Shown here: positions 46,562 through 55,471 of the stretch, one piece after another | Layout of the letters: the number at the start of each line of letters is the position of its first letter | Position numbering within the stretch: the stretch's first letter is position 1 | Source: Weissella soli | Lineage (GTDB): Bacteria > Bacillota > Bacilli > Lactobacillales > Lactobacillaceae | Length of the DNA: 64,000 bases | NCBI RefSeq assembly: GCF_001761545.1 | Contig: NZ_CP017326.1 | Span: 1,612,001 to 1,676,000 of the forward strand | Direction of reading: 5' to 3' | Position numbers and translations under genes: made by a program | The notes under the pieces: generated by a model | The model's database searches: none | What the model was told of the DNA's origin: nothing | What the model saw: the letters and a program-made list of their open reading frames with translations, nothing else

Positions 46562-46748
46562 AACAAATCCTCCTTGATGGTTTCTATAAAAACCATGAGT
46601 AAATAGCATAACACCAGCGTTCAACCTTTTCAAATATTAGGCCAAGGTGTGGACTCATCAAGTTTATTGCACAGTGAACAATCTCGACATATCCAGGCGC
46701 AAAAGTTGATATAATAGATGAAAAGTAATTGTATCGGAGGAGGAAGCG

Positions 46749-47270
46749 ATGGCTACAGCAGGAACAGGACGATTAAAAACACGTAAGATGAAAACCGCTG
46801 CAGGGATGTATGCTTTTGCTCGCGAGCATAAAGTGGCTGGGTGGCCATTATTATGGAAACCCATGGCTTGGATTGCCAAGAAACATTTTCATAATATTGA
46901 AGCATCGTTAGCTGATGAGGAAACAGTTGTGGTCGCCTTTCTATCAAAGATGCGTGGCTTGACCGAGGAAGGTGCACCGAAGGGACGTGCCAAGTGGTAT
47001 GCCTTTGCTTTGGGTGACTCTGGAACTTTGTACTATGCGCGCTGGCGTCCTTTTCATCTGGATTCATTGCGGATGAGCTTAGATCAGGTTAACACCATTA
47101 ATCCTGATACAGGTCTCATCAAGGGCAAACTCGAAATTCAAACCATGCAAGGCACGCAGGATATTACGATGGAGTGGTTTGCCCCACAAGTGCGGCGGGT
47201 GTATGATTTTTTGAATAATGAAAAGCATACTTATGATAAGTTGAGGCATCAGGTTGATTTGGACGATTAG
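46749..47270 (+). CDS. Conserved-looking protein of unknown function
   Basis: A basic 173-residue protein without membrane segments; no family recognised. A basic N-terminus (GRLKTRKMKTAAGMYAFAREHK) precedes a mixed alpha/beta part (ETVVVAFLSKMRGL, WYAFALGDSGTLYYARWRPFHL) reminiscent of a PH-like fold, which is only a guess. A very strong GGAGGAGGAAG precedes the ATG. It lies just upstream of tRNA-Lys. Confidence 0.7.
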   Translation: MATAGTGRLKTRKMKTAAGMYAFAREHKVAGWPLLWKPMAWIAKKHFHNIEASLADEETVVVAFLSKMRGLTEEGAPKGRAKWYAFALGDSGTLYYARWRPFHLDSLRMSLDQVNTINPDTGLIKGKLEIQTMQGTQDITMEWFAPQVRRVYDFLNNEKHTYDKLRHQVDLDD

Positions 47271-47298
47271 GGATACTGAAAAATAAATCAAAAAAATG

Positions 47299-47327
47299 TT
47301 GCAATCTCATTCTGTAGATGGTATGAT
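47299..47327 (+). promoter_or_regulatory. Promoter of tRNA-Lys
   Basis: TTGCAA (47299-47304) and TATGAT (47322-47327) with a 17-base spacer. Confidence 0.75.
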
Positions 47328-47355
47328 ATTATCTGTTGTTGAGTTGCAACATGTT

Positions 47356-47428
47356 GGACAGTTAGCTCAGTTGGTAGAGCAACGGACTCTTAATCCGTGG
47401 GTCCAGGGTTCGAGCCCCTGACTGTCCA
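47356..47428 (+). tRNA. tRNA-Lys (anticodon CTT)
   Basis: A 73-base cloverleaf: acceptor GGACAGT / ACTGTCC, D arm GCTC/GAGC, anticodon stem ACGGA/TCCGT with loop CTCTTAA (anticodon CTT), T arm CAGGG TTCGAGC CCCTG, discriminator A. CCA is not encoded. It decodes AAG. Confidence 0.97.
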
Positions 47429-47433
47429 CTACG

Positions 47434-47468
47434 TAAAACACCTGGCTTTGTGTCAGGTGTTTTTTTGT
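47434..47468 (+). terminator. Terminator after tRNA-Lys
   Basis: AACACCTG pairs with CAGGTGTT, followed by T7. Confidence 0.85.
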
Positions 47469-47533
47469 GCCAGCAAGTGGTTTGGAAATAAGTTATACTA
47501 AAAGTAAATATCCTTGAAAGTGTGGACATCATT

Positions 47534-48649
47534 ATGAAAAAACTCACGCAGCAGCCAATCTTGTATTGGACATTGGAATTGCTGGCGTTAGCTTTATTGA
47601 TCTTAATAGTGGCACAGTTAAAATTCATCCTTGAGCCAATCGGGCAGTTCATCGGTGCAGTGTTTCTTCCGATTGTTATTTCGGGATTTCTGTACTATCT
47701 TTTGAATCCAATTGTGACCTTATTGGAGAAGGTACCACTGACTAAGACAAAAAAGTTGTCACGAACGATTGCGATTACTATTGTTATGGTTATTTCGCTA
47801 TTTTTATTGGTCGTTGGGGGTATTAATTTAGTCCCTCGTGTGGTCACACAGTTAGTGAATGTTGTTTCAGCTATTCCGGACGTAATTAAAGAAGCCCAGA
47901 AATTTATTCAAACAACGGCCGATACACCACTATTTAAGCAATTAGATGCGCACATCGATACCACTTCATGGCAATCAAAATTTGAAAAGTTCGCCGAATC
48001 ATTCCTATCGGGCACGGCCAATGGCATGAGTTCATTAATTGCGGCAGTAATGAATATCACCGTCACATCAATTACGGTGCCAGTGATGACAATTTACATG
48101 CTAGCCGATGGTAAGCGGCTCGTACCATTCTTGCAACGAGTCTTTCCAAAATTAAAGCAAGACCGTGTGGGTGATATTTTTGGCCGGTTGAATGATACGA
48201 TTTCGCATTATATTACTGGTCAAGTCATTGAAATGATTTTCGTAGGCGTTTTCACCACCGTAGGTTATTTCTTGATTGGTGAAAAATATGCTCTCTTGTT
48301 GGGAGTTGTAGCCGGAATTGCGAATATTATTCCATATGTCGGTCCCTATATTGGGATTGTCCCTGCGATTATGGTTGCGCTGACGCAATCAACCTGGCAA
48401 GTTGTCTGGGTCGTTGTAGTGGTGCTGATTGTACAACAAATCGATGGTAATCTGTTGTATCCTCGAATTATCGGAGCGACATTAAACATTCACCCAATGA
48501 CGATTATTGTGATTTTGTTAGCCGCTGGTAATATTGCTGGTATTCCGGGTATGATTCTAGCTATTCCACTGTATGCGGTTGTCAGGACCTTGGTGGTATA
48601 TGCTTGGGAATTGTTCCATTTGAGCGATCTTGAAGAGCTTGAATCCTAA
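47534..48649 (+). CDS. AI-2E family (PerM-type) membrane transporter
   Basis: A 371-residue membrane protein with seven or eight hydrophobic segments; the typical GVVAGIANIIPYVGPYIGIVPAIMVAL and NIHPMTIIVILLAAGNIAGIPGMILAIPLYAV motifs identify the family. Members include the autoinducer-2 exporter TqsA and PurR-regulated permeases; the substrate here is unknown. The ATG at 47534 is used; a GTG at 47522 is possible, and the ribosome binding site is weak in either case. Confidence 0.85.
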   Translation: MKKLTQQPILYWTLELLALALLILIVAQLKFILEPIGQFIGAVFLPIVISGFLYYLLNPIVTLLEKVPLTKTKKLSRTIAITIVMVISLFLLVVGGINLVPRVVTQLVNVVSAIPDVIKEAQKFIQTTADTPLFKQLDAHIDTTSWQSKFEKFAESFLSGTANGMSSLIAAVMNITVTSITVPVMTIYMLADGKRLVPFLQRVFPKLKQDRVGDIFGRLNDTISHYITGQVIEMIFVGVFTTVGYFLIGEKYALLLGVVAGIANIIPYVGPYIGIVPAIMVALTQSTWQVVWVVVVVLIVQQIDGNLLYPRIIGATLNIHPMTIIVILLAAGNIAGIPGMILAIPLYAVVRTLVVYAWELFHLSDLEELES

Positions 48650-48651
48650 AG

Positions 48652-48700
48652 AAAAAGCGTTAAGTCACTGTTTTAATACAGTGGCTTAGCGCTTTTTTAG
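48652..48700. terminator. Bidirectional terminator
   Basis: A long stem (AAAAGCG.TAAG.CACTG with CAGTG.CTTA.CGCTTTT) between converging genes. Confidence 0.85.
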
Positions 48701-48705
48701 TTCAA

Positions 48706-49944
48706 TTATGCCCAGTCCCCATTACGGAAAACAGGGACTACAGTACCATCGTACTTGATACCGTCAATATCCATATCAGCAGAACCCATCATAAAGTCGA
48801 CGTGCACATTTGAAATATTTTGTCCCTTAGCTTGGCGTGCTTCGGCAGACATTGATGTACCGTTATTGATGTTAAATGGATAAGCAGCACCAATTGCCAA
48901 GTGATCAGATGCATTTTCATCAATTAAAGTGGTGTAGAAGACAATCCCTGATTGTGAAATGGGTGAGGGATCGGGTACTAATGATACTTCACCCAGTGAA
49001 TGTGATCCTTCATCAGTTTCAATCAAATGTTTTAAGACATCTTCGCCAGTTGATGCCGAAGCTTCAACAATTTTACCATTTTCAAAAGTGAGCTTGATAT
49101 CGTTAATCAGGACACCCCCATATGACAAAGGTTTAGTGGCGGTCACCGTACCATGAATGTTACGCGCATCAGGTGAAGTGAACACTTCTTCAGTGGGCAT
49201 GTTGGCGACAAAGTAGTTGCCTTGCTTATCAGTTGAGTCAGCACCTTCCCAGTGATGATCTTCTGCTAAACCAACAGTCAAGTGCGTACGAGGGGAAGTG
49301 TAGCGTAATTCCTTGAAGTTATTTTCGTTCAGCCAAGTAGCTTTTTCGGTTAACTTAGCAATATGGGCATCCCAGTCAGCTTCGACGTCATTAGTGACCC
49401 CAATCCGAGTAATCTTGAAAATTTCTGACCAAAGACGGTCCGTCGCGGCCTCTCCCTGCAATTCTGGGAAGACCTTTTCAGCCCATGCTTGGCTCGCGGC
49501 TGAGACAACTACCCAAGACAAGTCATTATTCATGGTAGCTTCCATGATTGGTTTCTTGGCGCGTGCAGCTGCTTTGGCATAGGTGGCAACCGTGTCTGGA
49601 TTAACACTACCAAGTGCGTCAGGATCAGCTGAGACGACGCTAATACGTGAAGTGTTACGTCCTACCAAATATTCTGCCCGCACGGTTTCCCAAATAGGGA
49701 CAGTGGCAATAGTTGTTTCATCAGCATGATTCAAAAACTCTTTTTGGAGATATGAATCCTTCCATTCAACATCGACCTTGTTGGCCCCCTTAGCGTAAGC
49801 GGCAGCGATCAAGGCATGTGTCAAAGGCACCTGGTCGATTTCAGCATAAATCAGCACATCTTGGCCTTTTTGTACGTTAATTCCCTTGGTGATAATGACA
49901 TCAGCGTATTTCGCTAGCAGTGTATCAAAGTTTGCAATCGTCAT
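48706..49944 (-). CDS. pepS: Aminopeptidase PepS, M29 family
   Basis: Cytoplasmic metallo-aminopeptidase of 412 residues that trims peptides from the N-terminus. Family signatures: YADVIITKGINVQKGQDVLI at the start, NMPTEEVFTSPDARNIHGTV (metal-binding Glu) and LGEVSLVPDPSPIS with IGAAYPFNINNGTSMSAEA near the end. AGGAGG-like CGGAGG precedes the ATG. In lactic acid bacteria it serves peptide-based nitrogen supply, which fits the oppA gene in this window. Confidence 0.93.
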   Translation of the reverse strand: MTIANFDTLLAKYADVIITKGINVQKGQDVLIYAEIDQVPLTHALIAAAYAKGANKVDVEWKDSYLQKEFLNHADETTIATVPIWETVRAEYLVGRNTSRISVVSADPDALGSVNPDTVATYAKAAARAKKPIMEATMNNDLSWVVVSAASQAWAEKVFPELQGEAATDRLWSEIFKITRIGVTNDVEADWDAHIAKLTEKATWLNENNFKELRYTSPRTHLTVGLAEDHHWEGADSTDKQGNYFVANMPTEEVFTSPDARNIHGTVTATKPLSYGGVLINDIKLTFENGKIVEASASTGEDVLKHLIETDEGSHSLGEVSLVPDPSPISQSGIVFYTTLIDENASDHLAIGAAYPFNINNGTSMSAEARQAKGQNISNVHVDFMMGSADMDIDGIKYDGTVVPVFRNGDWA

Positions 49945-50016
49945 GAGTTGCCTCCGTTTTTAATAGTTATTTCATTTTACACTAATGTTTAAGGCTGCGA
50001 CAAGGAATAGGCAACC

Positions 50017-50055
50017 TAAAAAAGCTGAACGATGTTTTTAACCGTTCAGCTTTAA
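50017..50055 (-). terminator. Terminator of the nnrE operon
   Basis: AAAGCTGAACG pairs with CGTTCAGCTTT; T6 follows on the - strand. Confidence 0.8.
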
Positions 50056-50061
50056 AAGGAG

Positions 50062-51912
50062 TTATTCAAAAATTGTTTCAGCAATATGCTCCGCATCAAC
50101 GAGGTTTTTATCACGGACACCGGGGCGAGGGGCAAAGGTCGTAAACCATGACCAACCTTCAGTAGGGACACCCCAAATGTACAAACCAGCAACTTCCTTA
50201 TCCGCTTTATTAACAACGGTTAATGTGGCTTTATTCATGCGAATACCGCCAACCGTGTATGTTGAACCATCAGCCTTTTGGTAGCTTTGATCAGAGAAAA
50301 TATCACGGTCGCGTAAATTAGCAATCAAAGGATTGATTGATTCGGCGAGCGATATACTATGCAAGCGGGCTTCCACGAGATTTTGCGCGTGCCATTCATG
50401 TCCGAAGGCATCAGTCGCCACAAAGCCCTCTTCGGTGGCAACGACTTTGATGCCTGGGCCGGTAATCGTTAGAATACCAGCTTTAATTAGGGCGCGCATT
50501 TGCTCAATCCGCAAGATCGGTGGGCCAACGGAAATAATACTGTTGAAGGGGTTGAATTTAGCTAAGAACTGAGCGTATTCATCCCCATCTAGGTAGCCCG
50601 CATCTAGATAATGCCGAATGACAGGACGCACGTCACGTAGCATATCAAAGGCACCTGCATAGGGTGCGTCCACGTTGCCTTTCAAAGCATCATTAATATC
50701 CCAAGTTAGGTACTTAACCATGAATTCGTTGTAGTCTACCGCTTCAGCTGATTCGCCAAGGGGGTTCAAGATGCGATCCCAGTTCATGATGTATTCGTCA
50801 GGCACCCCCCATTCACGAGCGGTGGCATTTAAGTTGGCTGAATGGCGGAGTGCTTCTAAGAATTCAGCGGCATTAAATGGCCAGGTTAAGCCAAAGTCGG
50901 AGATCACGTTTTGATAGTGCTTGTAGTTCATTTCTTTTTCAATCAGGTTGAAGAAGAAATCATAAGTTACCTTGCCATTATTTTCGCGTGCAAAACGATC
51001 GATATTCCCGGCAGTAAAGAAAATAGGCCGGTGACTTTCAGCATCCTTTTTCTGATTCAGGCCACGCGCATGCATTGGTAAACCTTTGCGTGAGCCGGCT
51101 ATCATTTTAGGCTCTTTACCTGATGGAACATAGTACAATTCACCAGCACGATCACGTGCAAAGTGACCACCACGGCCGACAGTTAGCTTGGCAATGTAAT
51201 CAAAAAAATTCAAACCTAGGCCACGCAGAATCACGGGTTCGTTATCTGGTACCGTGTCTAAACGGGCTTCGGCTGGATGCCCAGCGGGGACATAGGTAAG
51301 CCCAGTGTGTTGGGCGGTAAAATCCGCGAATCTTTGCTCTTCATTTGTGTTAGCTTCATCAGCATTTCCTAAGGCCATCACAACTTGTTCGGCATCAACT
51401 GTTGAACCATCTTCCAACAAAACTTTGAACATATGGGGCGCGGTTTGTTGCACATCTATCACCGCTTTACGGAGGTAGGCAAATTGTACATTTTTGGGAC
51501 GATAATTACCCAAATTTTCATAGAACCATTGTGCATAAACCCCAAACAAGGCACGTGAAGTGAAACGATTAGGGTTGATGCGGGCAATTTCATCAAGGAA
51601 AATGGCGGCGTTTTTAAAATTATGGGACTGAATGAACTCCGGTCCAACTGTGATGGCCCACTCATAGAAAGTTGGCCCAAAGACACCCGTCGCTGATTTA
51701 GCGACAGAGGGGTCAGTAAACAGGGTGAGTTGTTGGGTGACGGTGTTCATTAAAAAAGTAGGATCCTGATCGGGATTCCAAACTCGACCACCAATCGGAA
51801 ATGGATCAAATAGCGTGATCGTGGTTTCTTCATCGGTACGTTGAGCATGTGCTAGTAGGCGCTCAAGCAATGATAGATTGCGCGGTCCAGCACCAACAAG
51901 TACGATATTCAT
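50062..51912 (-). CDS. FAD/NAD(P)-binding protein
   Basis: A 616-residue flavoprotein of the 'FAD-NAD(P)-binding' family (PF13454-like). The N-terminal dinucleotide motif is MNIVLVGAGPRNLSLLERLL, followed by FDPFPIGGRVWNPDQDPTFLMN. The family is often found in lactobacilli but its reaction is not known. It begins 2 bases after the nnrE stop, so the two are cotranscribed. Confidence 0.8.
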   Translation of the reverse strand: MNIVLVGAGPRNLSLLERLLAHAQRTDEETTITLFDPFPIGGRVWNPDQDPTFLMNTVTQQLTLFTDPSVAKSATGVFGPTFYEWAITVGPEFIQSHNFKNAAIFLDEIARINPNRFTSRALFGVYAQWFYENLGNYRPKNVQFAYLRKAVIDVQQTAPHMFKVLLEDGSTVDAEQVVMALGNADEANTNEEQRFADFTAQHTGLTYVPAGHPAEARLDTVPDNEPVILRGLGLNFFDYIAKLTVGRGGHFARDRAGELYYVPSGKEPKMIAGSRKGLPMHARGLNQKKDAESHRPIFFTAGNIDRFARENNGKVTYDFFFNLIEKEMNYKHYQNVISDFGLTWPFNAAEFLEALRHSANLNATAREWGVPDEYIMNWDRILNPLGESAEAVDYNEFMVKYLTWDINDALKGNVDAPYAGAFDMLRDVRPVIRHYLDAGYLDGDEYAQFLAKFNPFNSIISVGPPILRIEQMRALIKAGILTITGPGIKVVATEEGFVATDAFGHEWHAQNLVEARLHSISLAESINPLIANLRDRDIFSDQSYQKADGSTYTVGGIRMNKATLTVVNKADKEVAGLYIWGVPTEGWSWFTTFAPRPGVRDKNLVDAEHIAETIFE

Positions 51913-51914
51913 AA

Positions 51915-52580
51915 CTAATTCTCCTCAATTCCTACTTTAAAGTCGGCGATTTCTTCGGGGGAGTATATACCAATATCTTTGATATATATTGAGCCAGCAC
52001 GTTTAGTACCTTCACCCTGAAGTAGACCAGTCTTAGCATAAGCGAATGTGACGGTCGCAGTCGCACGAATAGCTGATCCGAGAATAGCACCAGTTGTTGC
52101 GTCTAATCCAGACGGTACATCAACTGAGACCACGGGGATGTTAGCAGCGTTGACCCGCTTGATGATCTCGCCTAACTTTACTGGGACAGGCTTTGAGAGC
52201 CCAATTCCAAATAGCGCATCGACAATCACCGTGTAATTCCGGAAATCTTTGACACGGTGAATGATTGGCAAACCATAGTTGCGGGCAATCGTCAGCTGTT
52301 GTTTGGTATTAACGGTGGCGCGATTTTCATCACCCAGGACCAACAAATCAACTTTGACCCCCTTTTGGGCCAGTAAGCGCGCAATAGCAATCCCGTCACC
52401 ACCGTTATTACCTAGACCAGCCATGACTAATACGTTGGTCAAATCAAACTTGCCAGCACCGAGGACTTCTGTGACGGAAATAGCGGCACGCTCCATCAAG
52501 ACGAGTGATGGGACCCCAATTTCTTCGATGGTGTAATGATCATATTGTTGCATTTCTTGAGCGGTTACTGCATCAACCAT
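51915..52580 (-). CDS. nnrE: NAD(P)H-hydrate epimerase
   Basis: Repairs hydrated NAD(P)H by epimerising the R form (YjeF N-terminal domain, 221 residues). Motifs are VDAVTAQEMQQYDHYTIEEIGVPSLVLMERAA, GLGNNGGDG and DALFGIGLS, followed by VSVDVPSGLDATTG. The ADP-dependent dehydratase domain is absent, so that partner must be encoded elsewhere. AAGGAGG precedes the ATG. It is the first gene of a two-gene operon with the flavoprotein. Confidence 0.93.
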   Translation of the reverse strand: MVDAVTAQEMQQYDHYTIEEIGVPSLVLMERAAISVTEVLGAGKFDLTNVLVMAGLGNNGGDGIAIARLLAQKGVKVDLLVLGDENRATVNTKQQLTIARNYGLPIIHRVKDFRNYTVIVDALFGIGLSKPVPVKLGEIIKRVNAANIPVVSVDVPSGLDATTGAILGSAIRATATVTFAYAKTGLLQGEGTKRAGSIYIKDIGIYSPEEIADFKVGIEEN

Positions 52581-52751
52581 GAGTAACCTCCTTTAATTTA
52601 AATTTTAGGGGCGATTCACCAAAGAATCACCATATATACTGACTATCAATGTCAAAGACGTACAAAGTACATTATAAACCACCCTATCCTAAAATAGGGT
52701 GTTGCGGTGTCAAAATCTTTTACCCGACACAATTGGATGAAGGGGGTTAGA

Positions 52752-52826
52752 ATGTTCGCAATTAAGTTAAAGGAAGCGTTTGCATTTTTACTTTTTGTAA
52801 AGATTGGGTATTTTAGGCCATTCTAA
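52752..52826 (+). CDS. Small Phe-rich hydrophobic protein (24 residues)
   Basis: The ORF MFAIKLKEAFAFLLFVKIGY then FRPF has a strong AAGGGGG site 5 bases upstream. Six of 24 residues are Phe; basic residues flank a hydrophobic core. Upstream there are two hairpins (CACCCTAT/ATAGGGTG near 52681-52702 and GTGTC/GACAC near 52707-52730). It could be a small membrane peptide, a type I toxin or a leader for the aquaporin gene. No family recognised. Confidence 0.45.
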   Translation: MFAIKLKEAFAFLLFVKIGYFRPF

Positions 52827-52875
52827 AGCCATTTTTAAGAAATTTCGTTATATAATTACACTCGTTATTAATTGA

Positions 52876-52902
52876 AAAGAGAACGCATTGATTCAGATTA
52901 AC
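52876..52902 (+). promoter_or_regulatory. Hairpin in the aquaporin 5' untranslated region
   Basis: An 11-bp stem with one mismatch (52876-52886 with 52892-52902, loop ATTAA) lies between a TATAAT at 52851-52856 and the GAAGGAG site. Confidence 0.5.
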
Positions 52903-52944
52903 TGAACCAATGAATGCTATCTCGAAATAGAAGGAGCAATTTTT

Positions 52945-53643
52945 ATGCGTAAGTATTTTGCTGAGTTCTTTGGTACCTTAATGTTGGTTGCCATCGGAAC
53001 AGGTGTTGCCGCCTTTGGTGGTACTTCATATGGTACCTGGCCAATCGCTGCTGCCTTTGGGTTGACTGTGGTTGCTGGGGCGTATGCCTTTGGTTCATAT
53101 TCAGGTGCTCACTTTAATCCAGCCGTTTCTTTGGGTGCTGCGATTAATGGTCGAATCACTTGGACTGAATTTGCTGGTTACGTGGGAGCCCAAGTTGTTG
53201 GTGCTTTTGTTGGAACTGGTATCGTTGCTGCGATTGAATCAATGTATGGGTTGACGAAGGCGCAAGTCGCGCAAGTCGGATTTGGACAAACAAACTTCTC
53301 ATCACCAATGAACATCTGGAGCGCAACATTTATCGAATTTGTTTTGACGTTCTTGTTTGTCTTGGTTATCTTGGTTTTGACTCGTAAGGGTAACGAAGCC
53401 CAAGCTAACGTAGCACCATTGGCAATTGGACTAACTTTGGTCGTTTTGATCTTGTTGGGTATCACCTTTACTGGTGCTAGCTTGAACCCTGCCCGTTCAT
53501 TAGCACCTGCTGTTGCATTGGCTTTGGCTGGTACAACAACTGCTTTGTCAAACATTGCAGCTTACATCATCGGACCTTTGGCCGGTGCTGCCGTCGCCGC
53601 TGTTGTTGCAAAGTTTGCTTTTGGAACTGAAGAAGAAGCTTAA
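52945..53643 (+). CDS. Aquaporin / glycerol facilitator family channel
   Basis: A 232-residue MIP channel with six membrane helices and the two NPA boxes (HFNPAVSLG and SLNPARSLAPAV). The start MRKYFAEFFGTLMLVAIGTG is typical. The narrow-type second box NPARS points to the water-channel (AqpZ) side rather than GlpF. AGAAGGAGC precedes the ATG; it is monocistronic with a terminator. Confidence 0.92.
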   Translation: MRKYFAEFFGTLMLVAIGTGVAAFGGTSYGTWPIAAAFGLTVVAGAYAFGSYSGAHFNPAVSLGAAINGRITWTEFAGYVGAQVVGAFVGTGIVAAIESMYGLTKAQVAQVGFGQTNFSSPMNIWSATFIEFVLTFLFVLVILVLTRKGNEAQANVAPLAIGLTLVVLILLGITFTGASLNPARSLAPAVALALAGTTTALSNIAAYIIGPLAGAAVAAVVAKFAFGTEEEA

Positions 53644-53648
53644 TCAAT

Positions 53649-53684
53649 TAAAAACGCAGAACAGTAATGTTCTGCGTTTTTTTG
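53649..53684 (+). terminator. Terminator after the aquaporin gene
   Basis: AAAACGCAGAAC pairs with GTTCTGCGTTTT, ending in T7. Confidence 0.9.
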
Positions 53685-53750
53685 ACTATATTTTTCTGAA
53701 CAACAGGTAGACAATATAAAATATAGATATGAATTAAGACGGAGGGCACA

Positions 53751-54668
53751 ATGATGCAAGCAATTCAATTAGCAAGTTTTGGGGATGTCAATGAATTAAA
53801 CGGAGTGACAGTGGATCAACCACAACTACTTAAAAAGCAGGTATTGGTACGTAATTTTGCGACGGCGATTGAACCATACGATGTGAAGTTTGTGCAGGGA
53901 TTAATGGGTGAGGCCGATCGCTTGCCATTGATCCCAGGATCAAGTGTGGTTGGTGAAATCGTGGCCATTGGTTCAGAGGTGACGGCTTATCACGTTGGTC
54001 AACGGGTGGCCGCCACGCGCCATCATCAAACTTATGCTGAATTTGTGCCGGTTGGGCAATCAGCTATTGCGGTGGTTCCAGAATCAGTTTCTGATGCGAC
54101 TGCGGTGGCGGCAGCCTTAGCTGGTAATGCAGCCTATGAGTTAATTCATACCGTGATGGCTGTTGCCAGTGAAGATCGAGTATTAATCTTAGGTGCTGGT
54201 GGTCAAGTCGGCTCTGTGGCCGTCCAAGTGGCTTTAGCAACTGGTGCTGAAGTGGTCGCGATCGCGGGTCCAAAAGCTGCTGACCGTTTGCATAGCTATG
54301 GTGATTTGCAAGTCTTTGATTATCATACTGATTTTGTGGGTGCGATTGGTCAATTTGACAAAGTTTTGGATACGGTTGGCGGCGCAACGGTCGCGCAGTT
54401 GCGGGATAATTTGACAGATGATGGTCATATTTGGTCATTAGTTGGTGGTGTAGCTGATGGTGTATTTACTCCTGAACAATTTGAAATGGCTTTTGCAAAG
54501 GGGAAAGGCGACACGTTGACCGCGTTACTAGATTTAATTGTCGCTGGCAAAGTGGTGTTGGAAGTTGGGGCAACCCAACCATTCAACGTTGAAAACCTGC
54601 GCCGTTTGCATCAAGCTGCGCGGCAACATTCATTGTCAGGTAAACAAGTGTTGACGTTTGAGCACTAA
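53751..54668 (+). CDS. NADPH:quinone reductase-like oxidoreductase
   Basis: A 305-residue MDR-family enzyme without zinc ligands. GroES-like start (LPLIPGSSVVGEIVAIGSEV) and Rossmann motif ILGAGGQVGSVAVQVALATGAEVVA near residue 146. The substrate is unknown. ACGGAGGG precedes the double ATG. pgpA follows 37 bases after its stop. Confidence 0.88.
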   Translation: MMQAIQLASFGDVNELNGVTVDQPQLLKKQVLVRNFATAIEPYDVKFVQGLMGEADRLPLIPGSSVVGEIVAIGSEVTAYHVGQRVAATRHHQTYAEFVPVGQSAIAVVPESVSDATAVAAALAGNAAYELIHTVMAVASEDRVLILGAGGQVGSVAVQVALATGAEVVAIAGPKAADRLHSYGDLQVFDYHTDFVGAIGQFDKVLDTVGGATVAQLRDNLTDDGHIWSLVGGVADGVFTPEQFEMAFAKGKGDTLTALLDLIVAGKVVLEVGATQPFNVENLRRLHQAARQHSLSGKQVLTFEH

Positions 54669-54705
54669 TTATATTCAAGGTATACTTATTACTAGAGGGA
54701 CTGAG

Positions 54706-55191
54706 ATGTTATTTACAGAACGTGATTATTATCAAGATGTGATTGATTTATTGGCCAACCGGGGCGTTGATCTAGAAGATATTGCCATTTTAGTGCAAGA
54801 CGGTCAAAAGGATCACATTGCTGACATGCCAATTGAAATGGCTTTGTCGAGCGTGCAGCATGTTTTACATAAAACCGAAGTGCAAGATGCCATTATGACG
54901 GGATTAGCGATTGATGATTTGGCCGAAGCCAACTTATTGCCTGAACCGTTGGCTAGTCGCATTGCGTCAGATCATGCAACCTATGGGATTGATGAGCAAC
55001 TGGTCATGTCGATTTTAGGCGTTTATGGCACGATCTCGTGGACTAACTTCGGGTTCTTAGATCGGACTAAGCCAGGCATTGTCGGTCGTTTAAATCAAGA
55101 ACAACATGCTGGTGGTCGGGTCAATACGTTTATTGACGATATTGTCGCAGCCGTTGCGGCGGCCGCGGAAGCACGGATTGCCCATGATTAA
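54706..55191 (+). CDS. pgpA: Phosphatidylglycerophosphatase A
   Basis: YutG/PgpA family, 161 residues. Dephosphorylates phosphatidylglycerophosphate in phosphatidylglycerol synthesis. Family wording: YYQDVIDLLANRGVDLEDIAILVQDGQKDH and GTISWTNFGFLDRTKPGIVGRLNQ. The ATG at 54706 with GAGGGACTGAG ahead is preferred over a TTG inside the previous gene. Confidence 0.88.
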   Translation: MLFTERDYYQDVIDLLANRGVDLEDIAILVQDGQKDHIADMPIEMALSSVQHVLHKTEVQDAIMTGLAIDDLAEANLLPEPLASRIASDHATYGIDEQLVMSILGVYGTISWTNFGFLDRTKPGIVGRLNQEQHAGGRVNTFIDDIVAAVAAAAEARIAHD

Positions 55192-55206
55192 TGCATGTGG
55201 ATATTA

Positions 55207-55250
55207 GTTAGCGAGAAGGCAGTGCTGCGGCATGCATTCTCGCTATTTTT
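55207..55250 (+). terminator. Terminator after pgpA
   Basis: TAGCGAGAA pairs with TTCTCGCTA, then T5. Confidence 0.8.
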
Positions 55251-55313
55251 AGGCTAAATGCTTGAAAAATTTTCAGTTTTTGCAAATAAATGATGAATCA
55301 ATGACTAAGAGGC

Positions 55314-55342
55314 TTGCAAAACATCCTAATTTTTTATACAAT
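55314..55342 (+). promoter_or_regulatory. Promoter of the amino-acid permease gene
   Basis: TTGCAA (55314-55319) and TACAAT (55337-55342) with a 17-base spacer. The leader of about 120 bases has a GTTAATCAA / TTGATTAAC hairpin at 55415-55436 but no leader peptide. Confidence 0.65.
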
Positions 55343-55471
55343 AAGTTCATTATTTTTTAATATTAATCAAAAACGAGTTGATATTAAAGCATTTGTTATT
55401 TTATCTATTTAGTGGTTAATCAAGCAGTTGATTAACTGTCTTGTCGCGCAGAAAGAAAGAGAGATTGGTTT

